Program-made: the position numbers and the translations under genes | Notes under the pieces: generated by a model | Told to the model about the DNA's origin: nothing | What the model saw: the letters and a program-made list of their open reading frames with translations, nothing else | Databases searched by the model: none | Shown: positions 1 to 5,037 of the stretch, one piece after another | How positions within the stretch are numbered: the stretch's first letter is position 1 | Layout: every line of letters begins with the position of its first letter | Assembly: GCA_047635955.1 (NCBI GenBank) | Contig: JBLIGW010000021.1 | Span: 1 to 12,929, forward strand | DNA length: 12,929 bases | Reading direction: 5' to 3' | From: WFTC01 sp047635955 | GTDB taxonomy: Bacteria > Patescibacteriota > Gracilibacteria > UBA1369 > 2-02-FULL-48-14

Positions 1-878
1 TCGTAATTCCCACGATGAGCAATTCCCATCAATTCACCCCAACCAAAAGGATATTCGTATTCGAAATCTACGGTATTTGTAGAGTAATGAGAAAGCTCCT
101 CTTCAGTATGTCTTCGCAATCGAAGTTTTTCATCTCGAACTCCCAAACTCTTGAACCAATTTTCAAAATCCTTTACCCACTCTTCAAACTTCTCCTCTAC
201 ATCATCAGGATGCACAAAATATTCAATTTCCATTTGTTCAAATTCACGTGTTCGGAAAATAAAGTTCCCTGGTGTGATTTCATTTCTGAAAGATTTCCCA
301 TATTGCCCCACTCCAAAAGGAAGACGAGCTCGAGTCGAATCCATAATATTCTTAAAGTTCACAAAGATTCCTTGAGCAGTTTCTGGTCGAAGATAAACCT
401 GAGCGGCTGTGTCTTCTATCACCCCTTGGTAAGTCTTAAACATCATTTGGAAGTCACGAGGTTCCGTCCAATCCACCTTTTTACACTCAGGACATGGAAA
501 TTTTTTGTCCATGATGATTTGGAAAAGCTCATCATTAGACTTCCCGTCCACCACATCTCCCGTGTGTTCTTCAATCAAGTGATCTGCACGTACTCGGTTT
601 TTACACCCTTTACAGTCCATGAGTGGATCAGAAAAATTAGTAAGATGACCTGACGCCTCCCACACTTTAGGATTCATCAAAATTCCAGAATCAAGACCCA
701 TCATGTCATCGCGGTCTTCCACAAAAGTCTTCCACCAACTATCCATAATGTTCTTCTTCAACTGAGACCCGTAAGGACCGTAATCCCAGGTATTAGCCAA
801 GCCGCCATAGATATCACTACCGGGGTAAATAAAACCGCGTCGCTTACAAAGCGAGATGATGTCGTCCATGAGGCTCAT
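1..878 (-). CDS. glyS: Glycyl-tRNA synthetase, dimeric class II type (C-terminal part cut by window edge)
   Basis: Charges tRNA-Gly with glycine in the cytoplasm. My translation of the minus strand gives 292 residues with no stop before base 1; the family is usually about 450-500 residues, so roughly the last third is missing. The N-terminus has the family pattern SLCKRRGFIYPGSDIYGG and a WDYGPYG segment. Two Cys pairs, C89-x2-C92 and C129-x2-C132, look like a zinc site in the insertion domain. RPETAQGIF (near residue 160) and FRNEITPGNFIFRTREFEQ (near 196) are the class II core, the latter being motif 2. This is the single-chain alpha2 enzyme, not the separate alpha/beta GlyQ/GlyS pair. The ATG at 878 is chosen; a second in-frame ATG at 869 is possible, and an in-frame TAG at 906-908 limits further extension. 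No Shine-Dalgarno is visible. It lies downstream of dtd and has its own promoter. Confidence 0.95.
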   Translation of the reverse strand, partial: MSLMDDIISLCKRRGFIYPGSDIYGGLANTWDYGPYGSQLKKNIMDSWWKTFVEDRDDMMGLDSGILMNPKVWEASGHLTNFSDPLMDCKGCKNRVRADHLIEEHTGDVVDGKSNDELFQIIMDKKFPCPECKKVDWTEPRDFQMMFKTYQGVIEDTAAQVYLRPETAQGIFVNFKNIMDSTRARLPFGVGQYGKSFRNEITPGNFIFRTREFEQMEIEYFVHPDDVEEKFEEWVKDFENWFKSLGVRDEKLRLRRHTEEELSHYSTNTVDFEYEYPFGWGELMGIAHRGNY

Positions 879-902
879 GACTTGGGGTTTAAATGTGGAC
901 CA

Positions 903-931
903 AATCTACTCTAAAAGGGGCGCTGCTTCAA
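903..931 (-). promoter_or_regulatory. Predicted sigma-70-type promoter of glyS
   Basis: On the minus strand, TTGAAG (-35, 926-931) and TAGATT (-10, 903-908) are separated by exactly 17 bases. Transcription would start near 896, giving an 18-base leader that contains TTTAAACCCC, with AACC ending 7 bases before the ATG. It lies in the gap after the dtd stop codon, so glyS can be expressed apart from dtd. The sites are read by eye. Confidence 0.55.
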
Positions 932-937
932 GTTAAG

Positions 938-1381
938 CTATTCATTCGAATCAGCGATTATTGTTACTGGCCCATCATTCACGCTCTCTACCTGCATGTG
1001 AGCACCAAAAACACCGGCCTGGACCATGATTCCTTTTTCAGAAATGTATCGAATAAATTCTTCATAAATCTCATTGGCTTCTTCGGGCTTGGCTGCCCCA
1101 GAAAAGTTTGGCCGTGCTCCGTTTTTCAAATCAGCACAAAGTGTAAACTGTGAGATGATCAAAATTCCTCCTGCTACTTCAGTCACAGGATATTGCATTC
1201 TTTCTCTTGAATCAGGAAAAATGCGGAGCTTCACTATTTTCTCTGCAAGCCAAATTAAATCATCGTTACTGTCGCCCTCTACCACCCCCAGATACACCAA
1301 GAGACCGGGTCCAATTTGACCGACGGTCTCTTCGTTAATGGTAACCGTTGCTTTTAGAACTCTCTGTATAACGGCTCGCAT
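938..1381 (-). CDS. dtd: D-aminoacyl-tRNA deacylase
   Basis: Hydrolyses D-amino acids, and also glycine, from tRNAs they were wrongly attached to; a cytoplasmic homodimer that rejects L-aminoacyl-tRNA through a Gly-cisPro pair. The 147-residue length is normal for the family. It begins with the typical MRAVIQRV, has KNGARPNFSGAA (86-97), the catalytic-region SQFTL (77-81) and the C-terminal NDGPVT (135-140), which carries the Gly-Pro. The stop is TAG. Its own promoter lies just upstream, in the gap after the DUF3467 gene. The neighbour downstream is glyS, a notable pairing because this enzyme is known to clear glycine mischarged on tRNA-Ala. An overlapping plus-strand frame is a shadow. Confidence 0.96.
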   Translation of the reverse strand: MRAVIQRVLKATVTINEETVGQIGPGLLVYLGVVEGDSNDDLIWLAEKIVKLRIFPDSRERMQYPVTEVAGGILIISQFTLCADLKNGARPNFSGAAKPEEANEIYEEFIRYISEKGIMVQAGVFGAHMQVESVNDGPVTIIADSNE

Positions 1382-1386
1382 ATTTC

Positions 1387-1402
1387 AGGGTTAATTTACC
1401 CT
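1387..1402. promoter_or_regulatory. Imperfect palindrome over the predicted dtd start of transcription
   Basis: AGGGTTAATTTACCCT reads nearly the same on both strands, with AGGGT/ACCCT arms and one mismatched symmetric pair inside. It covers the predicted dtd transcription start (near 1396) and the leader motif AATTAACCCT. It could be an operator for a small dimeric regulator. It could equally be a by-product of the AACCC leader motif, which supplies one arm by itself, so support is weak. Confidence 0.25.
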
Positions 1403-1431
1403 AGTTTAGCGGAGCCTAACCCTCGTCTCAA
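1403..1431 (-). promoter_or_regulatory. Predicted sigma-70-type promoter of dtd
   Basis: TTGAGA (-35, 1426-1431) and TAAACT (-10, 1403-1408) on the minus strand are 17 bases apart. The start would fall near 1396, giving a 15-base leader AATTAACCCTGAAAT directly before the ATG. The -35 begins just after the TAA stop of the upstream DUF3467 gene. Confidence 0.55.
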
Positions 1432-1432
1432 G

Positions 1433-1939
1433 TTATGCGTTTGTTGGCATCGGTGGCATTGGTGGCATTGGTGGCTGAGGAGGCATTGCTGCTCCTGGAG
1501 CCGGTGGCATTGGTGCTGGTGCGGGCATCGGTGCGGGCATCGGTGCTGGTGCTGGTGCGGCGTAAGCTACTGGAGCTGGCGCTGCGTGTGGCATTGGAGC
1601 CGGTGCTGCCTGTGGTGCTGGCACTGGCTCTGGTGTGTGTCCAGGTGCCGGTGCTGCCGCTTGTTTTTTCTTGAAGTCTTCCATTGCTCCACCTAGAACA
1701 TTAAGGAAAGATTCAGCTGTTTTATGATTCATGTTCACACGTGCAACCACTTCAATTTCTGGGTCTTTAGTGTTTGGAAGCAAATATCCGAAATCGACAA
1801 CCACTTCATTTGAGTTGACGTTAACAGAAACTGCATTCGAATAAACTCCAGGTCGCACCGATTCGGCAACGTTAACCTTGAGGTTTGCTGGGTCTGCGGT
1901 GTTCCCGCCTCCAGCTGGATTTTGTTTTGTATCAGCCAT
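1433..1939 (-). CDS. DUF3467 family protein with long Pro/Ala/Met-rich tail
   Basis: Function unknown. Residues about 22-93 match the DUF3467 pattern as I know it: a beta-rich start with RPGVYSNAVSVNVNSNEVVVDFGYLLP, then VVARVNMNHKTAESFLNVL and an amphipathic helix ending near KKK. Residues 94-168 are a low-complexity tail made of Pro, Ala, Met and a few Gly and His, ending in PPMPPMPPMPTNA, probably disordered. No signal peptide or membrane segment is visible, so it should be cytoplasmic. The DNA for the tail is a set of short GGTGGCATT-like and GGTGCGGGCATC-like repeats. The gene has its own extended -10 promoter and an AACC leader motif and is not tightly coupled to dtd. The opposite-strand frame over the tail is an artefact of the repeats. 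The domain call is fairly sure; no role can be given. Confidence 0.85.
   Translation of the reverse strand: MADTKQNPAGGGNTADPANLKVNVAESVRPGVYSNAVSVNVNSNEVVVDFGYLLPNTKDPEIEVVARVNMNHKTAESFLNVLGGAMEDFKKKQAAAPAPGHTPEPVPAPQAAPAPMPHAAPAPVAYAAPAPAPMPAPMPAPAPMPPAPGAAMPPQPPMPPMPPMPTNA
1440..1660. repeat. Short tandem and degenerate repeats coding the Pro/Met/Ala tail
   Basis: On the plus strand GGTGGCATT recurs back to back (from about 1453) and GGTGCGGGCATC occurs as a direct double copy near 1515-1545, with GGTGCTGGTGCT runs between them. All units are multiples of three, so copy changes would lengthen or shorten the tail of the DUF3467 protein without shifting its frame. Confidence 0.75.
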
Positions 1940-1975
1940 TTTATTTGAGGGTTAGTTCTAAAAGGCATTCCAGGA

Positions 1976-1984
1976 ATTATATCA
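1976..1984 (-). promoter_or_regulatory. Predicted extended -10 promoter of the DUF3467 gene
   Basis: The minus strand reads TGATATAAT, a perfect -10 (1976-1981) with the TGn extension; no good -35 is seen 17 bases upstream. The leader of about 30 bases ends in AACTAACCCTCAAATAAA before the ATG, so AACC sits 10 bases from the start codon. Confidence 0.55.
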
Positions 1985-2029
1985 CAAATCCTACTTTAGG
2001 TCCATAGCTGAGTCCAGGCTTAGCATCTA

Positions 2030-2058
2030 TTGTAAAAAAAGATGAATACCTTCAAAAT
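2030..2058 (+). promoter_or_regulatory. Predicted promoter of the Cys-rich membrane protein gene
   Basis: TTGTAA (-35, 2030-2035) and CAAAAT (-10, 2053-2058) are 17 bases apart on the plus strand. The start would be near 2065, giving a leader of about 20 bases with AAATTAACCACGCC at its front, nearly the same as the tal leader. The promoter is divergent from that of the DUF3467 gene in a shared gap of about 145 bases. Confidence 0.45.
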
Positions 2059-2084
2059 GAGTTTGAAATTAACCACGCCTTCCT

Positions 2085-2375
2085 ATGACTTGCTGCCACG
2101 ATAAATGCCAAGATTACGAAATGTGGACAGGACTTGTCCTTTTCGTTGTTGGAGCTGTCTTTTTGCTCCAAAGATTCGACCTCATCCCTGCTGAAACATG
2201 GATGTTCCTATGGCCTATTTTACTCCTAGTATTTGGAGTTAAGATGATGGTTGCTGGAGGTTCAAAACACTGCTGTTGTGGTGGATGCGAAGTTCCTGCG
2301 AAAGTAGCGCCTAATAAAAAAGCTGCTCCCAAGAAGAAAGCAGCACCTAAGAAAAGAAAGATAGCTAAGGAGTAA
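2085..2375 (+). CDS. Small two-helix membrane protein with Cys clusters and Lys/Ala tail
   Basis: A 96-residue protein of unknown function. Helices at about 14-29 and 39-58 form a hairpin. The pattern GLVLFVVGAVFLLQRFDLIP...WPILLLVFGV resembles the small LiaI/LiaF-type transmembrane domain (DUF5668-like) of envelope stress proteins. Both ends should lie on the same side of the membrane. Before helix 1 there are C3, C4, H5 and C8; right after helix 2 there are H62, C63, C64, C65 and C68, so the two clusters could jointly bind a metal ion. Residues 72-96 are a basic tail of KKAAPKK units, which favours the cytoplasm and may touch nucleic acid or acidic lipid. It has its own promoter. Its stop is one base from the stop of the convergent LOG gene. 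No enzymatic motif is seen. Confidence 0.8.
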   Translation: MTCCHDKCQDYEMWTGLVLFVVGAVFLLQRFDLIPAETWMFLWPILLLVFGVKMMVAGGSKHCCCGGCEVPAKVAPNKKAAPKKKAAPKKRKIAKE

Positions 2376-2376
2376 G

Positions 2377-3060
2377 TTAGTCCTTATCGGATTCATCAAG
2401 CTCTCCATTGAACTTCTCTCCGTATTTCTCCCAATTAAGACAAACGTCAGGCCCTTGCTCGTCAAAGGCCTTTTTGGCGTCTTTGAGTACTTCAAATGCT
2501 TCATCCACGTCTTTAACACAGATAACTGAATTAAGATCATCAGGGCTGATGTATTTACCTTTAAGTTGATGGTCGATCACCCAATAAATGAGGTCTCTCC
2601 ACATGTCTCCCACGAGAATCAATGGAATTTTACAGATATGATTTACTTGAATAAGTTGCCACGTGTAGAAAAGTTCCAATGCGGTACCAATTCCTCCGGG
2701 CATGATCACTGCTGCATTAGCAAGAAGCATAAATTCATCGAGTCGCGTTGAAAAACGTTCATGTTCGTCCATTACTTCAACACCAGGGTTCACACTTTGC
2801 TCAAAAGGCAACTTAATATTGATTCCTATTGAATGAGAATTATTATCTGTACCACCGTTTTTGTGACCCAGACTAGCTGCCTCCATGATTCCAGGACCTC
2901 CTCCGGTAATTACGTCTACATCTAAATCTGCAATATTTTTAGCAAGCTTGTATGCCGCTTGATAAACAGGCTCCCCTGGTTTTGGCCGAGCTGAGCCAAA
3001 AATGGCCACTCGAAACTCTTTACTTTTTAGTTCTTCTTCTAGATTCAGGTCTGCAGCCAT
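2377..3060 (-). CDS. LOG / TIGR00730 family Rossmann-fold nucleotide-processing protein
   Basis: Members of this family cleave nucleoside 5'-monophosphates at the N-glycosidic bond (cytokinin-activating phosphoribohydrolases) and were long misannotated as lysine decarboxylases. The 227 residues start the Rossmann fold at VAIFGSARPKPGE (18-30), followed by GGGPGIMEA (53-61) and the family signature PGGIGTALE (121-129), whose Glu129 and the Arg at 106 are the expected catalytic residues. The extra residues before and after the core, including an acidic C-terminus, place it with the larger, poorly characterised bacterial subgroup rather than with compact LOG enzymes of about 190 residues. No membrane segment is seen. 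It is divergent from tal, sharing a compact promoter region, and convergent with the small membrane protein gene. The natural substrate is not evident. Confidence 0.88.
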   Translation of the reverse strand: MAADLNLEEELKSKEFRVAIFGSARPKPGEPVYQAAYKLAKNIADLDVDVITGGGPGIMEAASLGHKNGGTDNNSHSIGINIKLPFEQSVNPGVEVMDEHERFSTRLDEFMLLANAAVIMPGGIGTALELFYTWQLIQVNHICKIPLILVGDMWRDLIYWVIDHQLKGKYISPDDLNSVICVKDVDEAFEVLKDAKKAFDEQGPDVCLNWEKYGEKFNGELDESDKD

Positions 3061-3086
3061 ATAAGTTGTAATTTAGGTTTCTTAGC

Positions 3087-3095
3087 ATTATAGCA
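3087..3095 (-). promoter_or_regulatory. Predicted extended -10 promoter of the LOG gene
   Basis: The minus strand reads TGCTATAAT, a perfect -10 with TGn extension. The start is expected near 3080 with a 20-base leader beginning AAACCTAAATTAC. A -35 at standard spacing would fall on the -10 of the divergent tal promoter and is not a good match. Confidence 0.6.
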
Positions 3096-3110
3096 AAAAA
3101 CTCGCCTAAA

Positions 3111-3119
3111 TGCTATCAT
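3111..3119 (+). promoter_or_regulatory. Predicted extended -10 promoter of the tal-pgi-tkt operon
   Basis: TGCTATCAT on the plus strand mirrors the LOG promoter, with only 15 bases (3096-3110) between the two elements. The start is expected near 3126, giving a leader of about 19 bases, GAAAATTAACCACGCCACC, before the tal ATG. The -35 position overlaps the opposing -10. Confidence 0.5.
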
Positions 3120-3144
3120 TTCACTGAAAATTAACCACGCCACC

Positions 3145-3798
3145 ATGAAGTTCTTTTTAGACACAGCCAACCTAAATGAGATCAAAGATCTAGCCTCTTG
3201 GGGTGTTTTAGATGGAGTTACTACTAACCCATCTTTGATATCTAAAGAAGGAAATGTCGATCTCGAGAAACACCTTAAAAGCATATGCGCGCTTGTTGAG
3301 GGCCCCGTTAGTATGGAAGTTATCGCTACCGACACCAATACAATGGTTAAGCAAGGTCTTGAATATTCTAGCTGGGCGGACAACATCGTTGTCAAAGTGC
3401 CTATGACGGAAGACGGACTCAAAGCCGTTAAAATCTTTAAGAAAGAGGGCATTGACACCAACGTAACGCTTGTTTTCTCTGCGAACCAAGCACTTTTAGC
3501 TGCTAAAGCAGGAGCTACTTTTGTTAGTCCTTTTATAGGACGCCTGGATGACGACGGCCACGATGGAATGACTTTAGTTCAGGAAATCACCACTATCTTT
3601 GACAACTATCACTTTGGAACGGAAGTACTTGTGGCTAGCATTCGACACCCACGTCATATAACTGATGCCGCCCTACTTGGAGCAGATGTGGCGACCATGC
3701 CAAAGGAGGTATTTGAAAAGCTAGTTAAACACCCAAAAACTGATGCAGGCTTGGAGAAGTTTCTAGCCGACTGGAAAACACGTAAATCTAAAAAATAA
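3145..3798 (+). CDS. tal: Transaldolase, short (TalC/MipB) type
   Basis: Moves a dihydroxyacetone unit between sedoheptulose 7-phosphate and glyceraldehyde 3-phosphate to give erythrose 4-phosphate and fructose 6-phosphate. The 217-residue length is that of the small TalC subfamily. MKFFLDTAN starts the barrel; DGVTTNPSLI (23-32), VVKVPMT with the Schiff-base Lys84, NVTLVFS (106-112) and SPFIGRLDD (128-136) follow. Two positions help separate it from fructose-6-phosphate aldolase: Glu58 (SMEV) where the aldolase has Gln, and Phe130 where it has Tyr. Both favour true transaldolase activity. It is the first gene of the operon, 3 bases before pgi, next to tkt, which shares its substrates. The ATG at 3145 follows an AACCACGCC leader, with no Shine-Dalgarno. 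Confidence 0.95.
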   Translation: MKFFLDTANLNEIKDLASWGVLDGVTTNPSLISKEGNVDLEKHLKSICALVEGPVSMEVIATDTNTMVKQGLEYSSWADNIVVKVPMTEDGLKAVKIFKKEGIDTNVTLVFSANQALLAAKAGATFVSPFIGRLDDDGHDGMTLVQEITTIFDNYHFGTEVLVASIRHPRHITDAALLGADVATMPKEVFEKLVKHPKTDAGLEKFLADWKTRKSKK

Positions 3799-3801
3799 AC
3801 C

Positions 3802-5037
3802 ATGGAACTTAAGCTTGATCAGATTCTAGCCCTTGGGATGGAAGGACTCTCCCCCAGTGACCTCAAGGCTCATGCTAATAAAATAGAACCCTACCTAGAG
3901 CAATTCAAAGCTCGTGGCCAAGGATTCGCGAACCTACCTAAAGTCTCAGCGCATGTACTTGCGGTTAAACAGATGGCAGAACGGTTAAAAGGTAAATTTG
4001 AAGACATTGTGATTTGTGGGATTGGAGGAAGCTCGCTTGGGGCTCACTGTTTAAGAGACACGCTTAAAGGGCCCTACTGGAATATGCATGGAAGCCCTCG
4101 CCTTTTTGTTTTAGATAATTTAGACCTGGTGGATGAAGTTGAAAAAGTTATCGACCACGACAAGACTCTCTTTATCATTATCTCTAAGTCAGGGCGAACT
4201 CCGGAGCCGATGTCTCAGTATTTTTATTTCAAAGAAAAAGTCTCACGAGAAAACTTTGTCTTTATTACTGACTCTGAAAAAGGTGAACTACGAAAAATTG
4301 CCGACGAACTTAAGATCCCAACGCTAACGGTCCCTGACAATGTAGGTGGACGATTTTCCGTCCTCACTCCTGTTGGTCTATTGCCAGCAGCACTGATGGG
4401 CATTGATATCGAACGAATGATGGAAGGTGCCGCGAAAATGGCTGACTCCTTTATGAGCAAAGAATACGACCTCAACCTCCCTTTTCAATTGGCTACGGTT
4501 CAGTACCTGCTTGATTGGAAACATGGAATTCGCATGAGCGTGATGATGCCTTACTCAACTCGGCTTTGGACTTTTGCTGATTGGTATCGACAGCTACTTG
4601 CGGAAAGCACTGGTAAAGATGGTAAGGGGCTCACCCCCATTCGCGCACTTGGCGTGACGGACCAGCATTCTCAAGTTCAACTCTATAATGAAGGCCCTAC
4701 GGACAAACTCCTTATGTTTATTGAAGTGGAGGAAGGTTCTGAGACTGTGATCCCTCATGTTGAGAACGAGGCCATGTCTTACCTTTCTGGTGTGACTTTT
4801 CACCAGCTCATGAACACAGAGAAACGAGCCACGGAACAAGCGGTTTCTGAGTACAGAAAACCCAACCTTACTATCAAGATCCCACGGGTTGATGAGTACA
4901 GTTTGGGGCAGCTATTTATGCTCTTTGAAGCGAGCATTGCCTTTTTGGGCGAATACTATAGCATTGACGCATTTAGTCAGCCTGGAGTAGAACTCGGGAA
5001 AACACTCACAAAAGACCTTTTATCCAAACAGAAATGA
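3802..5037 (+). CDS. pgi: Glucose-6-phosphate isomerase, short form
   Basis: Interconverts glucose 6-phosphate and fructose 6-phosphate. The 411 residues match the short bacterial form rather than the roughly 550-residue E. coli/animal form. The first SIS domain has GIGGSSLG (73-80) and the sugar-phosphate loop SKSGRTPEP (128-136). The PGI signature NVGGRFSVLTPVGLLP (180-195) gives Arg183. AESTGKDG (267-274) carries the likely catalytic Glu268, TDQHSQ gives His289, and FSQPGVELGK (391-400) is the second signature, with Lys400. All active-site residues are present. An unusual point is Arg132 in SGRT, where many homologues have SGTT. The stop is TGA inside an ATGA overlap with tkt, so the two are probably translationally coupled. 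In this operon it can return fructose 6-phosphate made by Tkt and Tal to glucose 6-phosphate for Zwf. Confidence 0.96.
   Translation: MELKLDQILALGMEGLSPSDLKAHANKIEPYLEQFKARGQGFANLPKVSAHVLAVKQMAERLKGKFEDIVICGIGGSSLGAHCLRDTLKGPYWNMHGSPRLFVLDNLDLVDEVEKVIDHDKTLFIIISKSGRTPEPMSQYFYFKEKVSRENFVFITDSEKGELRKIADELKIPTLTVPDNVGGRFSVLTPVGLLPAALMGIDIERMMEGAAKMADSFMSKEYDLNLPFQLATVQYLLDWKHGIRMSVMMPYSTRLWTFADWYRQLLAESTGKDGKGLTPIRALGVTDQHSQVQLYNEGPTDKLLMFIEVEEGSETVIPHVENEAMSYLSGVTFHQLMNTEKRATEQAVSEYRKPNLTIKIPRVDEYSLGQLFMLFEASIAFLGEYYSIDAFSQPGVELGKTLTKDLLSKQK

Noticed and set aside
15..653. 212-residue open frame on the plus strand
   Set aside because: It lies wholly opposite glyS, whose minus-strand translation is strongly conserved; the plus-strand product has no recognisable domain.
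1435..1674. Hydrophobic Leu/Val/Ala-rich frame on the plus strand that looks like a membrane protein
   Set aside because: It is the complement of the repeat DNA coding the Pro/Ala/Met tail of the DUF3467 protein; GGN/GCN repeats read this way automatically.
2366..2386. Small hairpin TAAGGA / TCCTTA spanning the stops of the Cys-rich protein and LOG genes
   Set aside because: Only six mostly A-T pairs with a 9-base loop and no proper U tract on either strand; too weak to call a bidirectional terminator.
5034..5037. Possible alternative genetic code with UGA read as glycine, as in some Gracilibacteria and Absconditabacteria
   Set aside because: All conserved genes read full length with the standard code and need no in-frame TGA. 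The only TGA stop is in a typical ATGA overlap at the normal C-terminus of Pgi. Use of TGA as a stop is rare here (1 of 15 visible stops), but that alone is not evidence.
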